From JAGVSR01 sp963778225 (GTDB lineage: Bacteria > Pseudomonadota > Alphaproteobacteria > Rhizobiales > Hyphomicrobiaceae): a stretch of 64,000 nucleotides of DNA. Every line of letters begins with the position of its first letter. Within the stretch, counting starts at the first letter, position 1. The stretch spans positions 62,001 through 126,000 of the forward strand of contig CAVZTR010000004.1 of NCBI GenBank assembly GCA_963778225.1, in the 5' to 3' direction. The notes beneath the pieces are model-generated. The model was not told the origin of the DNA. It did no database searches and saw nothing but the letters and a program-made list of their open reading frames with translations. Of the stretch, positions 8,062 through 18,120 are shown in pieces. A program made the translations under genes and the position numbers.

Positions 8062-8218
8062 CGTTTTGCACGGCTCTGCCCTTTTCCTTGCGGCAGCGGT
8101 CGGAACAGTAGCGCACCTCGTCCCAGACACGGGCCCAGGCCTTGCGCCACGTGAATGGACGGCCGCAGGTGACGCAGACCTTGGTGGGCAAATCGGATTT
8201 CTTGCGCATCTTTGCCAT
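8042..8218 (-). CDS. DUF2256 zinc-ribbon protein
   Basis: 58-aa protein read from the minus strand: it begins MAKMRKKSDLPTKVCVTCGR and continues PFTWRKAWARVWDEVRYCSD then RCRKEKGRAVQNVTPPKA. The KxCxxCGRPFxWRKxW...YCSxRCR pattern is characteristic of DUF2256, with two Cys pairs likely binding zinc. The gene is convergent with and overlaps the 3' end of phrB. DUF2256 genes often neighbour photolyase or cryptochrome genes (recalled, not searched), so it may serve the same stress response. Its function is unknown. Confidence 0.9.
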   Translation of the reverse strand: MAKMRKKSDLPTKVCVTCGRPFTWRKAWARVWDEVRYCSDRCRKEKGRAVQNVTPPKA

Positions 8219-8261
8219 GGTGCTCCATATACGCGCTCCGGATCATGAGGCCCCAAACGGA

Positions 8262-9653
8262 ATGACCCCTTTCGAATTTGCGCTTCAGCGGATCGACGCT
8301 GCCAATGCCGAGGACCCGAACACTGTGCTCGTGGCGGGTGAGTCGCGGCCGGCGGAGCTCGTCTATTCCGAACGCATGAGCGCCATGCTCGAACGACTTG
8401 TTCCGGAGGCATCGGAGGCATTGCGGCTCGCGGCCCGGGCGCAGCATTTGCGGCGATGGACCATCCCGCGCGACAGCTATCCGATGGACCGCGCGGGCTA
8501 TCATCGCTGGCGGGGTGAGCTGAAGCGGCGTCACGCGGAGTGGGCCAGCGCTATCCTGATCGAAAGCGGAGTTGACGCCGAGACGACGGCTCGGGTGGCA
8601 AGCCTCATCCGGAAGGAGAACCTCAAAACCGACGCCGAAACGCAGACCTTGGAAGACGTCGCGTGTCTGGTGTTTTTGCAGCATTACGCAGCGGACTTCG
8701 CGGCCAAGCACGAGCACCCGAAGATGATCGGGATCGTGCAAAAGACCTGGAAAAAGATGTCGGAGGAAGGGCAAAAGGCTGCCCTGGCCCTGCCACTGGA
8801 TGCATCCGTTCGCGCGATCGTGGACGAGGCGCTTGCGCCAGTGGCGAAACCGGCTCGGGCGGCGATGCCGTTGCGCGATGTGGCCGTCATCCTCGCTGCG
8901 CATGGAGATCGCGGGGGCGATAACCCCAATTCCACGCTGCTCGGGCATTGCGCGGCCCTTGCCAACGACGGGATTTTTCACAGCGTCTCGGCCGGCATTC
9001 TGCGGGGCGAACCGCAGTTAGAGGTCGCCGTGCGTGCGGCGCTGGCGGCGGGTGCAAAAGCACTTGCGGTCTATCCCATGTTCATGGCGGAGGGGTATTT
9101 CACGAGCAAGGTTCTGATACAGCGTCTTGCGGCACTGGAGATCCCGATCGACGTGCACGTGCTGGCGCCGCTCGGCGCCGATCCACGCATGCCCTCGCTG
9201 ATGCTCAAACAGGCGATCGACACGGCCGGAAAGCACGGTCTGACGCTCGATGCCACGCGACTGCTGATCGTGGGGCATGGATCCAAGATCGGGCCGGCGT
9301 CGGCGGATGCGACCCGGGCAGTTGCAACGGTTATTGCAGGGGAGCGGCGGTTCGCGCGCGTTGAGACCGCTTTTCTTGAGGAGCCGGAGTTTCTCGAAGA
9401 TGCCCTTTCACGTGAGGGCCCACTGCCCACCGTCGTTCTCGGCTTTTTTTCGGGTGACGGCCTGCATGCGGCCGAGGACGTGCCAGAGGCGATTTCCGAG
9501 ACCCAAGCGAATGCCGTTTACGCCGGATCCATAGGCAAATCGCCGGACCTCACGGAATTGATCCGGTCGAGTATCGCCGCCGAATTCGCGCCCGAAGATC
9601 CAGGGAAGGGTGCGGTGGGTGCATCACCACGGACTTCAGTTACTTTGGATTAG
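8262..9653 (+). CDS. fusion of DUF4202 with a CbiX-like chelatase domain
   Basis: 463-aa protein. Residues 1-195 (MTPFEFALQRIDAANAEDPN, HLRRWTIPRDSYPMDRAGYH, LKTDAETQTLEDVACLVFLQ) match DUF4202, an all-helical family often found near sulfate-assimilation genes. Residues 205-440 have the tandem CbiX / sirohydrochlorin-cobaltochelatase look: VAVILAAHGDRGGDNPNSTL in the first half and TRLLIVGHGSKIGPASADAT in the second, each carrying the metal-binding HG. The start at 8262 is chosen where homology begins; the open frame reaches further upstream but antisense to DUF2256. It follows phrB in the same direction. The fusion suggests tetrapyrrole (siroheme/cobalamin) metal insertion tied to sulfur metabolism or stress, but the substrate is unproven. 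Confidence 0.8.
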   Translation: MTPFEFALQRIDAANAEDPNTVLVAGESRPAELVYSERMSAMLERLVPEASEALRLAARAQHLRRWTIPRDSYPMDRAGYHRWRGELKRRHAEWASAILIESGVDAETTARVASLIRKENLKTDAETQTLEDVACLVFLQHYAADFAAKHEHPKMIGIVQKTWKKMSEEGQKAALALPLDASVRAIVDEALAPVAKPARAAMPLRDVAVILAAHGDRGGDNPNSTLLGHCAALANDGIFHSVSAGILRGEPQLEVAVRAALAAGAKALAVYPMFMAEGYFTSKVLIQRLAALEIPIDVHVLAPLGADPRMPSLMLKQAIDTAGKHGLTLDATRLLIVGHGSKIGPASADATRAVATVIAGERRFARVETAFLEEPEFLEDALSREGPLPTVVLGFFSGDGLHAAEDVPEAISETQANAVYAGSIGKSPDLTELIRSSIAAEFAPEDPGKGAVGASPRTSVTLD

Positions 9654-9666
9654 CATTTCTATTCTA

Positions 9667-9685
9667 GGTTGTTTCTTAAACAACC
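9667..9685. repeat. perfect inverted repeat between chelatase and PilZ genes
   Basis: GGTTGTTT-CTT-AAACAACC, 8-bp arms with a 3-nt spacer, 14 nt past the DUF4202-CbiX stop. No U-tract follows on either strand, so it looks as much like an operator for the PilZ gene as a weak terminator. Confidence 0.5.
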
Positions 9686-9704
9686 AGGGCTAGAGCTGCA
9701 CATC

Positions 9705-10568
9705 ATGCTGCAATCTCGCAATTCCAGATTTAACGCCTCTGGGCTCTCCGCAGAGTTCGAGACAGGCGGGGCTGAAAACAATCAACGGTTGTTTGAGCAT
9801 CTGACAGCGGAAGCCCACTCCGTGGCGGTCGAAGTCGCGGTCGTTACGACAGGGGCGAATGCCTTGAACGACTGGCGCACCCCGATCGCACCCGGGGACA
9901 TGGCGCGGTTTACGCCGCAGACGGCGACGCTGCGGGCGCTACTGCTTGTGCTGGACAACAACCATATGATCGACGGCAGGGTGTCGGGGGAACTTCTCTC
10001 GTTCGTGGCCGAGGTGGATGCCGCGCGTGCAGGGCTCGACGCCTATCTCGACGACTGTGAAACGATTTCAGCTGACCGAGCGGGTCTGGTGCATGCGCGT
10101 CTGCTGCGGACCAGCTGGCGCGCTCTCGCTCTCGACGCCAAGCGTCACATCATCAACCTCGAGAGCGCATGGCCCGTGCCGCTTTCGGAACTCTACTCAC
10201 AGAACACTCGAATTGTATCGGCACTCCTGAGCGGTGCAGGCAACGGGCTGAAGCCGTGCCTTGATGAGAGTGGCCGGCTCTATGTGCCGCCGTTGCCGCA
10301 ACGGAGGCGCGCACCGCGGCGTTCGGTGCTTCAGAATTGTGTCGTTCACGGGCCAGCGCAACAGGTGCAGACCGGGTTTATCCGCGATGCCTCTGTCGGT
10401 GGCCTGGGGCTCGGACGCGTTTCTGGATTGAGGAGGGGCGATCATGTGCGGGTCGACCTGGCAAACGGGCGCCAACTGCATGGCAGTATTGCCTGGGTGC
10501 AAGGCTCGTCTGCCGGTCTGCGCTTCGACGTTACGCTCGAGCCCAGCGACAGTCTAATTGCAGTTTGA
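9705..10568 (+). CDS. PilZ-domain protein with unknown N-terminal region
   Basis: 287-aa cytosolic protein. The C-terminal ~90 residues are a PilZ domain: the arginine motif (QRRRAPRRSV) and the DxSxxGxG motif (IRDASVGGLGLGR) needed for cyclic-di-GMP binding are both present, followed by SIAWVQGSSAGLRFD. The N-terminal ~200 residues are mostly helical and match nothing I recognise. The start at 9705 (MLQSRNSRFN) is preferred to a TTG 36 nt earlier that falls inside the inverted repeat. It is probably a c-di-GMP effector; the neighbouring rfb genes hint at surface polysaccharide control, which is inference. Confidence 0.75.
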   Translation: MLQSRNSRFNASGLSAEFETGGAENNQRLFEHLTAEAHSVAVEVAVVTTGANALNDWRTPIAPGDMARFTPQTATLRALLLVLDNNHMIDGRVSGELLSFVAEVDAARAGLDAYLDDCETISADRAGLVHARLLRTSWRALALDAKRHIINLESAWPVPLSELYSQNTRIVSALLSGAGNGLKPCLDESGRLYVPPLPQRRRAPRRSVLQNCVVHGPAQQVQTGFIRDASVGGLGLGRVSGLRRGDHVRVDLANGRQLHGSIAWVQGSSAGLRFDVTLEPSDSLIAV

Positions 10569-10584
10569 ACCCTCGCGCTACGCC

Positions 10585-10600
10585 GCGCACGGCCGTGCGC
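10585..10600. repeat. 16-bp perfect palindrome between convergent genes
   Basis: GCGCACGGCCGTGCGC lies between the convergent ends of the PilZ gene and rfbD. Its arms share GCGCACGG / CCGTGCG with the two 41-bp hairpin repeats at 38.7 kb, so it may be a degenerate member of the same extragenic palindrome family or simply a hairpin at transcript ends. Confidence 0.45.
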
Positions 10601-10623
10601 TCGCTCCATGTGAATGCCAACCT

Positions 10624-11527
10624 TTACGCGACCTTCTCCGTAACCGGGATGGGCACAAGTTCCCTCATGCAGCCGGCAAGACTTTCGCGCCAGTCAGGTA
10701 ATCCAAAACCAAACGTCGAGACGAACTTCGTATTGTCGAGAACTGAATAGGCGGGACGGCGCGCGAGCGTGGGATACTCCGCCGTCGTAATGGCTTTCAG
10801 GCGCGGAACAATGGCACCGCAGACACCTGCCTGGCGAAAGATTTCCGCGGCGAAACCGTGCCACGTCGTCTCGTGGGCGCCGGTCAGATGATAGGTACCC
10901 CACAATGAGGGTTCGGGGTTTGCAACAAGACGCGGAGCTATTTGAAGGATGGCATCCGCGATGTCGGCGGCGCTCGTCGGCGATCCGCGCTGGTCGTCTA
11001 CGACGCTCAATTCTGGCCGCTCTGCACCGAGACGAAGCATCGTCTTGACGAAATTGCCACCGTGCGCGCCATACACCCACGCGGTTCGGATGATGATGTT
11101 CTGTTGACAGCGCGCGGCGTACGGCCACTTCTCCCGCCGCCTTGCTCGCACCATAGACGTTGAGCGGCAGCACGGCATCGGTTTCAACATAAGGGGTTCG
11201 GCTCGAGCCATCGAAGACAAAGTCGGTCGAGATGTGCACCAAAGGCCGGTTGATCTGCGAACACAAGCGGGCCACTTCGCCTGCGCCGGTCGCGTTCACA
11301 AGAAATGCTTGCTCACTATCGTTCTCGGCTTTGTCGACGGCTGTATAGGCGGCAGCATTGACGACTAGATCGGGCTTAATCCGGTCGAGAAACTCGCCGA
11401 CGCTTTGAGGCCGTGTCAGGTCCACTTCCGGACGCCCAGCAGAAAAGACATAGAGGCCACGTGCCCGGCCGAGAATCCGGAGGGAATGGGCGATCTGACC
11501 TTCGCTGCCGACAACTGCGATTTTCAT
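10624..11527 (-). pseudogene. rfbD: dTDP-4-dehydrorhamnose reductase, frameshifted
   Basis: Reductase for the last step of dTDP-L-rhamnose synthesis. The first part (MKIAVVGSEGQIAHSLRILG, VDLTRPQSVGEFLDRIKPDL, STDFVFDG, and the YGASK catalytic pair) is in one frame up to GEVAVRRA. The rest (NIIIRTAWVYGAHGGNFVKT, SVVDDQRGSPTS, TTWHGFAAEIFRQAG) continues in the next frame. The switch is at about 11108-11116, in a GCGCGC run. The whole span is 904 nt (3n+1), so removing one base restores a 300-aa protein. All active-site motifs are intact apart from the shift, so a sequencing insertion is as likely as a true pseudogene. The start ATG at 11527 is chosen by homology. It lies just downstream of rfbB. 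Confidence 0.85.
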
Positions 11528-11566
11528 GGACGGCACGTCCTCGGTTGGCAGCTTAGCTAGGATTTT

Positions 11567-12649
11567 TTAAGCCGACATTCTCTCAGCCGGAGCTGCTGCG
11601 GGAAGGCCAAGGCGCTCGCCGTTGTAGCGGCGCAGACGCAGGGGCATCCACCACGCTTCGTTGGCGAGATACCACGCCACGGTCTTCTCAATTCCCGTTT
11701 CGAATGTTTCCGCTGCGCGCCAGCCCAGTTGGGTTTCGAGCTTAGTAGGGTCGATGGCGTAGCGGTGGTCATGGCCGGGTCGGTCTTCAACAAAGCAAAC
11801 CTGTTCCTGATAAGAGCGGCCGTCGTCACGCGGGCGCTGCCGATCAAGAATGCGAACAATCGTATTCACAACGTCGAGATTGGTGCGTTCGTTGCGACCG
11901 CCCACCAAATAGCTTTCGCCTGGTTTCCCGTGCTCGCAGATCGCTGTCAGCGCGCGGGCATGATCTTCAACGTAGAGCCAATCACGTACATGAGCGCCAG
12001 AGCCATAGATGGGCAGATCACGGCCGAGGAGCGCATTCGTGATCATCAGGGGGATGAGTTTTTCCGGGAAGTGGTAAGGACCATAGTTGTTCGAGCAATT
12101 GGAGAGCACCACGGGTAGTCCATAGGTGCGCTGCCAAGCCATCGCGAGATGATCCGATGCGGCTTTGCTGGCTGAATAGGGCGAGCTTGGTTGGTAAGGC
12201 GTGTCGGGTGTGAAGAGGCCGTCGTCGCCAAGGCTGCCGAAGACTTCGTCCGTCGATACATGCAAAAAGCGGAATCGCTCTTTGCGAGAGGCGGGCAGTG
12301 CCGACCAGTAGCCGCGGGCTGCTTCCAGCAGTTCGTATGTTCCGCGAATGTTGGTCTCGACGAAAGCGGCGGGGCCTGTGATTGAGCGATCGACGTGGCT
12401 CTCTGCAGCAAGGTGCATGATTGCATCAGGCTGCTCGCAACGAAGGATCGAGGAGATCGCGGGACCGTCGCAGATGTTGGTCTGGTGAAACGCGTAGTTT
12501 TCGTGGCCGGCAATGTTCTCGAGAGAAGAGAGGTTGGCCGCGTACGTCAGGCAGTCGACGTTGACGACGTGATAGTTCCGCTCCCGCACGAGATAGCGGC
12601 AGACTGCCGAGCCGATGAAGCCCGCACCGCCAGTCACCAGAATTTTCAT
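11567..12649 (-). CDS. rfbB: dTDP-glucose 4,6-dehydratase
   Basis: 360-aa short-chain dehydrogenase/reductase of the extended class. It converts dTDP-glucose to dTDP-4-keto-6-deoxyglucose, the second step of the rhamnose pathway. Visible motifs are the NAD-binding GGAGFIG at residue 7, the family segment HLAAESHVDRSI, the catalytic STDEVFG, and YSASK carrying the Tyr-Lys pair. It is 40 nt upstream of rfbD in the same direction. rfbA and rfbC are not in the window, so the pathway is either split elsewhere or this pair is a remnant. The product would feed LPS or capsule rhamnose. Confidence 0.95.
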   Translation of the reverse strand: MKILVTGGAGFIGSAVCRYLVRERNYHVVNVDCLTYAANLSSLENIAGHENYAFHQTNICDGPAISSILRCEQPDAIMHLAAESHVDRSITGPAAFVETNIRGTYELLEAARGYWSALPASRKERFRFLHVSTDEVFGSLGDDGLFTPDTPYQPSSPYSASKAASDHLAMAWQRTYGLPVVLSNCSNNYGPYHFPEKLIPLMITNALLGRDLPIYGSGAHVRDWLYVEDHARALTAICEHGKPGESYLVGGRNERTNLDVVNTIVRILDRQRPRDDGRSYQEQVCFVEDRPGHDHRYAIDPTKLETQLGWRAAETFETGIEKTVAWYLANEAWWMPLRLRRYNGERLGLPAAAPAERMSA

Positions 12650-12836
12650 ACGCCCAACCCACCCGACGATGACGAATACGTTCGGATGGCGCGAGGGAGT
12701 TCAACTTGCTGGCACGCGACACCCATCAGGGCGACCATGCCACCAAGGACCTTGCGGGGGCGTTAACCACGGACCTCCAGTCAATGATAAAGTTGTCTTA
12801 ATCCCTTCGGCGTCAGCGCCGGCGAGGTGTTCAGCA

Positions 12837-15122
12837 TTACGACGCCCCTACGCTCGTGGTGCTATTCGGCCCGAGCTTTTCCATGCGGAAGTAGCAATCG
12901 GCATCGAGCGTTGCTGCGGACGCCCCTGTAAGGGCGATGGAGGGAATAATGGTGCCAGCAGCATTGGTGCGAAACTTCCCTCGAATGGTGACTGCTAAGG
13001 CTGTGGCCGTACCGGCAGTGAGCATGTTGACAGCTGACGTCACAACGGCATCCGTAAACGCGTGTGACGGCGTCCCGGGGGTCGTGGGGGCCGCATTGTC
13101 GACACCCACAATTTGCGCCCGTCCACCCAGCAACGTCGCCGTTCCTGCACCGAGGAGGCTGAACCGCGCGTTGCCGGTGCTTGCAGACATTCCGGTAATA
13201 AAAAGCAGACACTCAAAAACGTAGGATGTCTCAGCCTCGACGGCGAATTCGTCGTCGCCAGCTGCGAAAATGGCCTGTGACGCCGTCGTGTTCGTCAGCA
13301 CGCGCGCTGCACTTAGCGTGGCATAACTGACATTTGAAGATCCGCCGGTTGCGCTCAGCGTCGTGCCCGACATGGACAGGCCGCCACCAAGCGAGATGGG
13401 GGAAACGTCTCCCGTGGAGCCGCGTCCAAGCAACTGCGAAGCTGCAAGCGCGAGATCTACAGGATTGCCCGCCGCCGCATCGTTTCGCACCTTGACGGTA
13501 TTGCCCGCCATATCGGCAAGCTTGGCGTTCGTGATCGCGTCGTTGACGACCGTAAAGACCGTTGCCCCGGCAGAGACCGCGATGTCGCCGTAGCTCCCAT
13601 CAGCAAGCCCCCCACCGCCGCCGCCGGGCGGCGCGGCCCATGCGCCGTCTGCGCGCAAAAAGGTTGATGTGCCGCCCGGCGATGCGGGAGCAAGACCCTT
13701 GACGGACGACGTGAACACGTCGAGCAGCGCCGTCACTTGCGCGGCGGTCAGATCTTCCGGATCGCCGGTGCCGGCCGTTGCACGGCCTTTGATCGTCGCC
13801 GTCGCCATATCGGCGAGCTTCGCGTTCGAGACGGCGTTGGCCGCGATCGTCGTGGCGCCGTCGCCGGTCGAGGTCACGTCGCCGGAGTGGTTGGGGTGCA
13901 CGTAGTTGTTGGCACCCGTCGCCACACCGTCGAGCTTTGTCTTGTCGGCGGCAGACATAAAGCCCGCGACCGACGTGCTGGCTGCCGCATGCAAGGCTCC
14001 GCCGGCGCGAGATCCGTGTGCCGTATCGTCGAAGCGCGCCGCAGGGAGGGTTCCGGCCGAGAGATCGGCCGCGCTGCCGGACGTAGCGATCGAGGCCAGC
14101 CCCAGCAACGTGCGCACCTGCGCCACCGTCAGATCCACGGGATCGGCCGCAGCGCCGGTGTTGTTTCCTTTCAGCGTGTTGGCGGCCATGTTGGCGAGCT
14201 TGGCATTGGTCACCGCGTCATCGGTGAGGCCGGCCGTGGCGAGAGTGCCAAACCCCAGCGTCGTGCCCGACCGGCGCAGCACCTGGCCATCAGCGGAAGC
14301 GGAAATATCGGAGGGATCGGCCGCCGCGTTGGTGGCGTTGCCCTTGACCGTCAGCGCCGCCATGTTGGCGAGCTTGGCGTTGGTAACGGCGTCTGGGTCG
14401 ATCGTCCAAATCGCACCGGAGCCGGAAACGACAACGTCGCCTTTGTCGCCGTCCGTTAGGCTACCGCCGCCTAGACTGGTGTTAGGGAACGTGCACGCGC
14501 CCGTGCTGCGGTTGATGAGGATCGCGTTGTTCCAAGTCGATCCGTCCGCCGACACCTTGAACGAGAAATCGTCGCTGCCCGCAGCGCCCATTTCAGCACG
14601 GCCGGAAAAAGACGTCTGGAACAAGATCGAAGCCGTGTCGGTGGCCGCGTTTTTGTTGAGCTTCATTTGGTGACCGGCGCCGTCGTGATTGAACAGCGAC
14701 GCAGGCGAAGCGACCGCAAGGCGGTTGGTCGCATCTGCCGTGGCATTGACGCCGACGAGCGAGGCCGGATTGACGGAGCCACTTCCGCCGACTGTGACCC
14801 AGTTGGTGCCGCTCCACGCGACCGGCGCGCCTTCATCTTCGACCCAAGCGAGCCAGCCCTTGCGCGGTGGATAGAAGGCCCATGCGCCGTCCTGCCAGGC
14901 TGCAAGCTTATCGGCGTGACCCGTCCATGCACCGGTCGGCGAGGCTGCAATGATGTAACGGGCACCTTCGGCCGGTGAAGCCGGAGGCGCTGCTAGATCG
15001 CGATCGATGACTGAGATCTGCACCAGCGCATCGAGTTTTCGAAGCGCTTCGTTGTGGGTCACATGCTTCTGCGCCTGGGCTGCAAGGATGTAGGGCAGGA
15101 GCAGATTTGATGTTTCGTCCAC
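12837..15122 (-). CDS. DUF2793 phage/GTA-type tail fibre protein with tandem modules
   Basis: 761-aa protein. Residues 1-~110 are the DUF2793 domain found in phage and gene-transfer-agent tail regions (LLLPYILAAQAQKHVTHNEA, PAEGARYIIAASPTGAWTGH, WVEDEGAPVAWSGTNWV). The middle holds four degenerate modules, each beginning (V/I)(T/S)NAKLA(N/D)MA and running through a KG...DP.DL segment, typical of beta-rich fibre shafts. The C-terminal ~150 residues form a separate beta-rich domain (SYVFECLLFITGMS, IRGKFRTNAAGTIIPSIALT). The start is GTG at 15122, with AAGGA about 8 nt upstream. No capsid, terminase or other tail gene is nearby, so this is an orphan, perhaps a dispersed GTA component or domesticated adhesin next to rhamnose genes. 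Confidence 0.75.
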   Translation of the reverse strand: MDETSNLLLPYILAAQAQKHVTHNEALRKLDALVQISVIDRDLAAPPASPAEGARYIIAASPTGAWTGHADKLAAWQDGAWAFYPPRKGWLAWVEDEGAPVAWSGTNWVTVGGSGSVNPASLVGVNATADATNRLAVASPASLFNHDGAGHQMKLNKNAATDTASILFQTSFSGRAEMGAAGSDDFSFKVSADGSTWNNAILINRSTGACTFPNTSLGGGSLTDGDKGDVVVSGSGAIWTIDPDAVTNAKLANMAALTVKGNATNAAADPSDISASADGQVLRRSGTTLGFGTLATAGLTDDAVTNAKLANMAANTLKGNNTGAAADPVDLTVAQVRTLLGLASIATSGSAADLSAGTLPAARFDDTAHGSRAGGALHAAASTSVAGFMSAADKTKLDGVATGANNYVHPNHSGDVTSTGDGATTIAANAVSNAKLADMATATIKGRATAGTGDPEDLTAAQVTALLDVFTSSVKGLAPASPGGTSTFLRADGAWAAPPGGGGGGLADGSYGDIAVSAGATVFTVVNDAITNAKLADMAGNTVKVRNDAAAGNPVDLALAASQLLGRGSTGDVSPISLGGGLSMSGTTLSATGGSSNVSYATLSAARVLTNTTASQAIFAAGDDEFAVEAETSYVFECLLFITGMSASTGNARFSLLGAGTATLLGGRAQIVGVDNAAPTTPGTPSHAFTDAVVTSAVNMLTAGTATALAVTIRGKFRTNAAGTIIPSIALTGASAATLDADCYFRMEKLGPNSTTSVGAS

Positions 15123-15194
15123 GGGATTGTCCTTCGCTCGATGAGTGAAGCGAAGGATAGAAGGGCGTGGACTAGCGGGGATAAGTACGGCCTG

Positions 15195-15237
15195 AAAAAA
15201 AGAAGAGGGCGGCCCCATGGACCGCCCTCTTGTTTTT
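15195..15237. terminator. bidirectional intrinsic terminator after pnp
   Basis: Stem AGAGGGCGG / CCGCCCTCT (15204-15230). On the minus strand it is followed by TTCTTTTTTTTCAGG, ending the rpsO-pnp transcript 25 nt past the pnp stop. The plus strand also carries a T-run (TGTTTTTC). Confidence 0.9.
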
Positions 15238-15254
15238 CTGATCGTGTTCGCGAC

Positions 15255-17465
<2,211 letters not shown>

Positions 17466-17530
17466 GTTTTTCAGCTTTCGTTTCGGTTCTTCGGTCTTTT
17501 TATTTCGCAGCGGTGTTTAGCACGAATGCG

Positions 17531-17568
17531 CATCGCGCCGGGAAGCGTTTACAGCCCCCGGCGCGATG
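17531..17568 (-). promoter_or_regulatory. rpsO-pnp intergenic stem-loop
   Basis: A 12-bp perfect inverted repeat (CATCGCGCCGGG / CCCGGCGCGATG) with a 14-nt loop lies in the pnp leader, 66 nt upstream of the ATG. In the transcribed (minus) direction no T-run follows. By analogy with the E. coli rpsO-pnp leader, it is a candidate RNase III processing and PNPase autoregulation site rather than a full terminator. Confidence 0.6.
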
Positions 17569-17646
17569 GTTTTTGCTGGCGGTATCGAGGGCCATCGCCG
17601 CGGACGCGCGATCGTAATCGGGCTGTAAGGCCCTACGCGCAGGCAC

Positions 17647-17928
17647 TTAGCGGCGAATACCCAGCTTCTCGATGATACCCTGGTAGCGCGCTACGTCCTT
17701 GCGCTTCACATAATCGAGCAACTGACGGCGCTGACTGACCATTTTGAGGAGGCCACGACGCGAGTGGTTGTCCTTTTTGTGGGTCTTGAAGTGGTCGGTG
17801 AGTTCGTTGATGCGGTGGGTGAGGACCGCGATCTGGACTTCCGGCGAGCCGGTATCGTTGGGCTTGGTGGCGTTGCCTTTGATGACAGCTGCCTTGGCCG
17901 CCTTACGGTGCGGGGCTACTTCCGACAT
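17647..17928 (-). CDS. rpsO: 30S ribosomal protein S15
   Basis: 93 aa, primary rRNA-binding protein of the 30S platform that contacts 16S rRNA and helps order S6/S18 binding. The core is diagnostic: NDTGSPEVQIAVLTHRINEL followed by THKKDNHSRRGLLKMVSQRR and LLDYVKRKDVARYQ. Start MSEVAPHRKA at 17928, with AAAGGAG a few bases upstream; a longer in-frame extension is not conserved. Upstream lies a small secreted-protein gene instead of truB, which is usually the direct neighbour. Confidence 0.98.
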   Translation of the reverse strand: MSEVAPHRKAAKAAVIKGNATKPNDTGSPEVQIAVLTHRINELTDHFKTHKKDNHSRRGLLKMVSQRRQLLDYVKRKDVARYQGIIEKLGIRR

Positions 17929-18017
17929 CGGGTGGCTCCTTTCGAAGTTGGAGTTGTAGGGCCCGCAGGTGGGGCCCAGGAAACGGCCACGGCCGGGATG
18001 TCGTCCAGCCGGGTCGC

Positions 18018-18052
18018 AAAACACAAGTCGCGGGCCCTCGTGAGCCCGCGAC
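18018..18052 (-). terminator. terminator of the 96-aa secreted protein gene
   Basis: Perfect 9-bp stem GTCGCGGGC / GCCCGCGAC with an 8-nt loop, followed on the minus strand by TTGTGTTTTG. It separates this gene from rpsO. Confidence 0.75.
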
Positions 18053-18120
18053 GTGGCGTCTTATACATGCGCAGGTGGCCTCCGCGAAGCGGTTTTTCGC
18101 CGCCAGGAGGTCGGAAATCC

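Noticed and set aside
12837..15122. Possible prophage around the fibre gene
   Set aside because: No terminase, capsid, portal, integrase or lysis gene nearby; flanks are rfbB and pnp.
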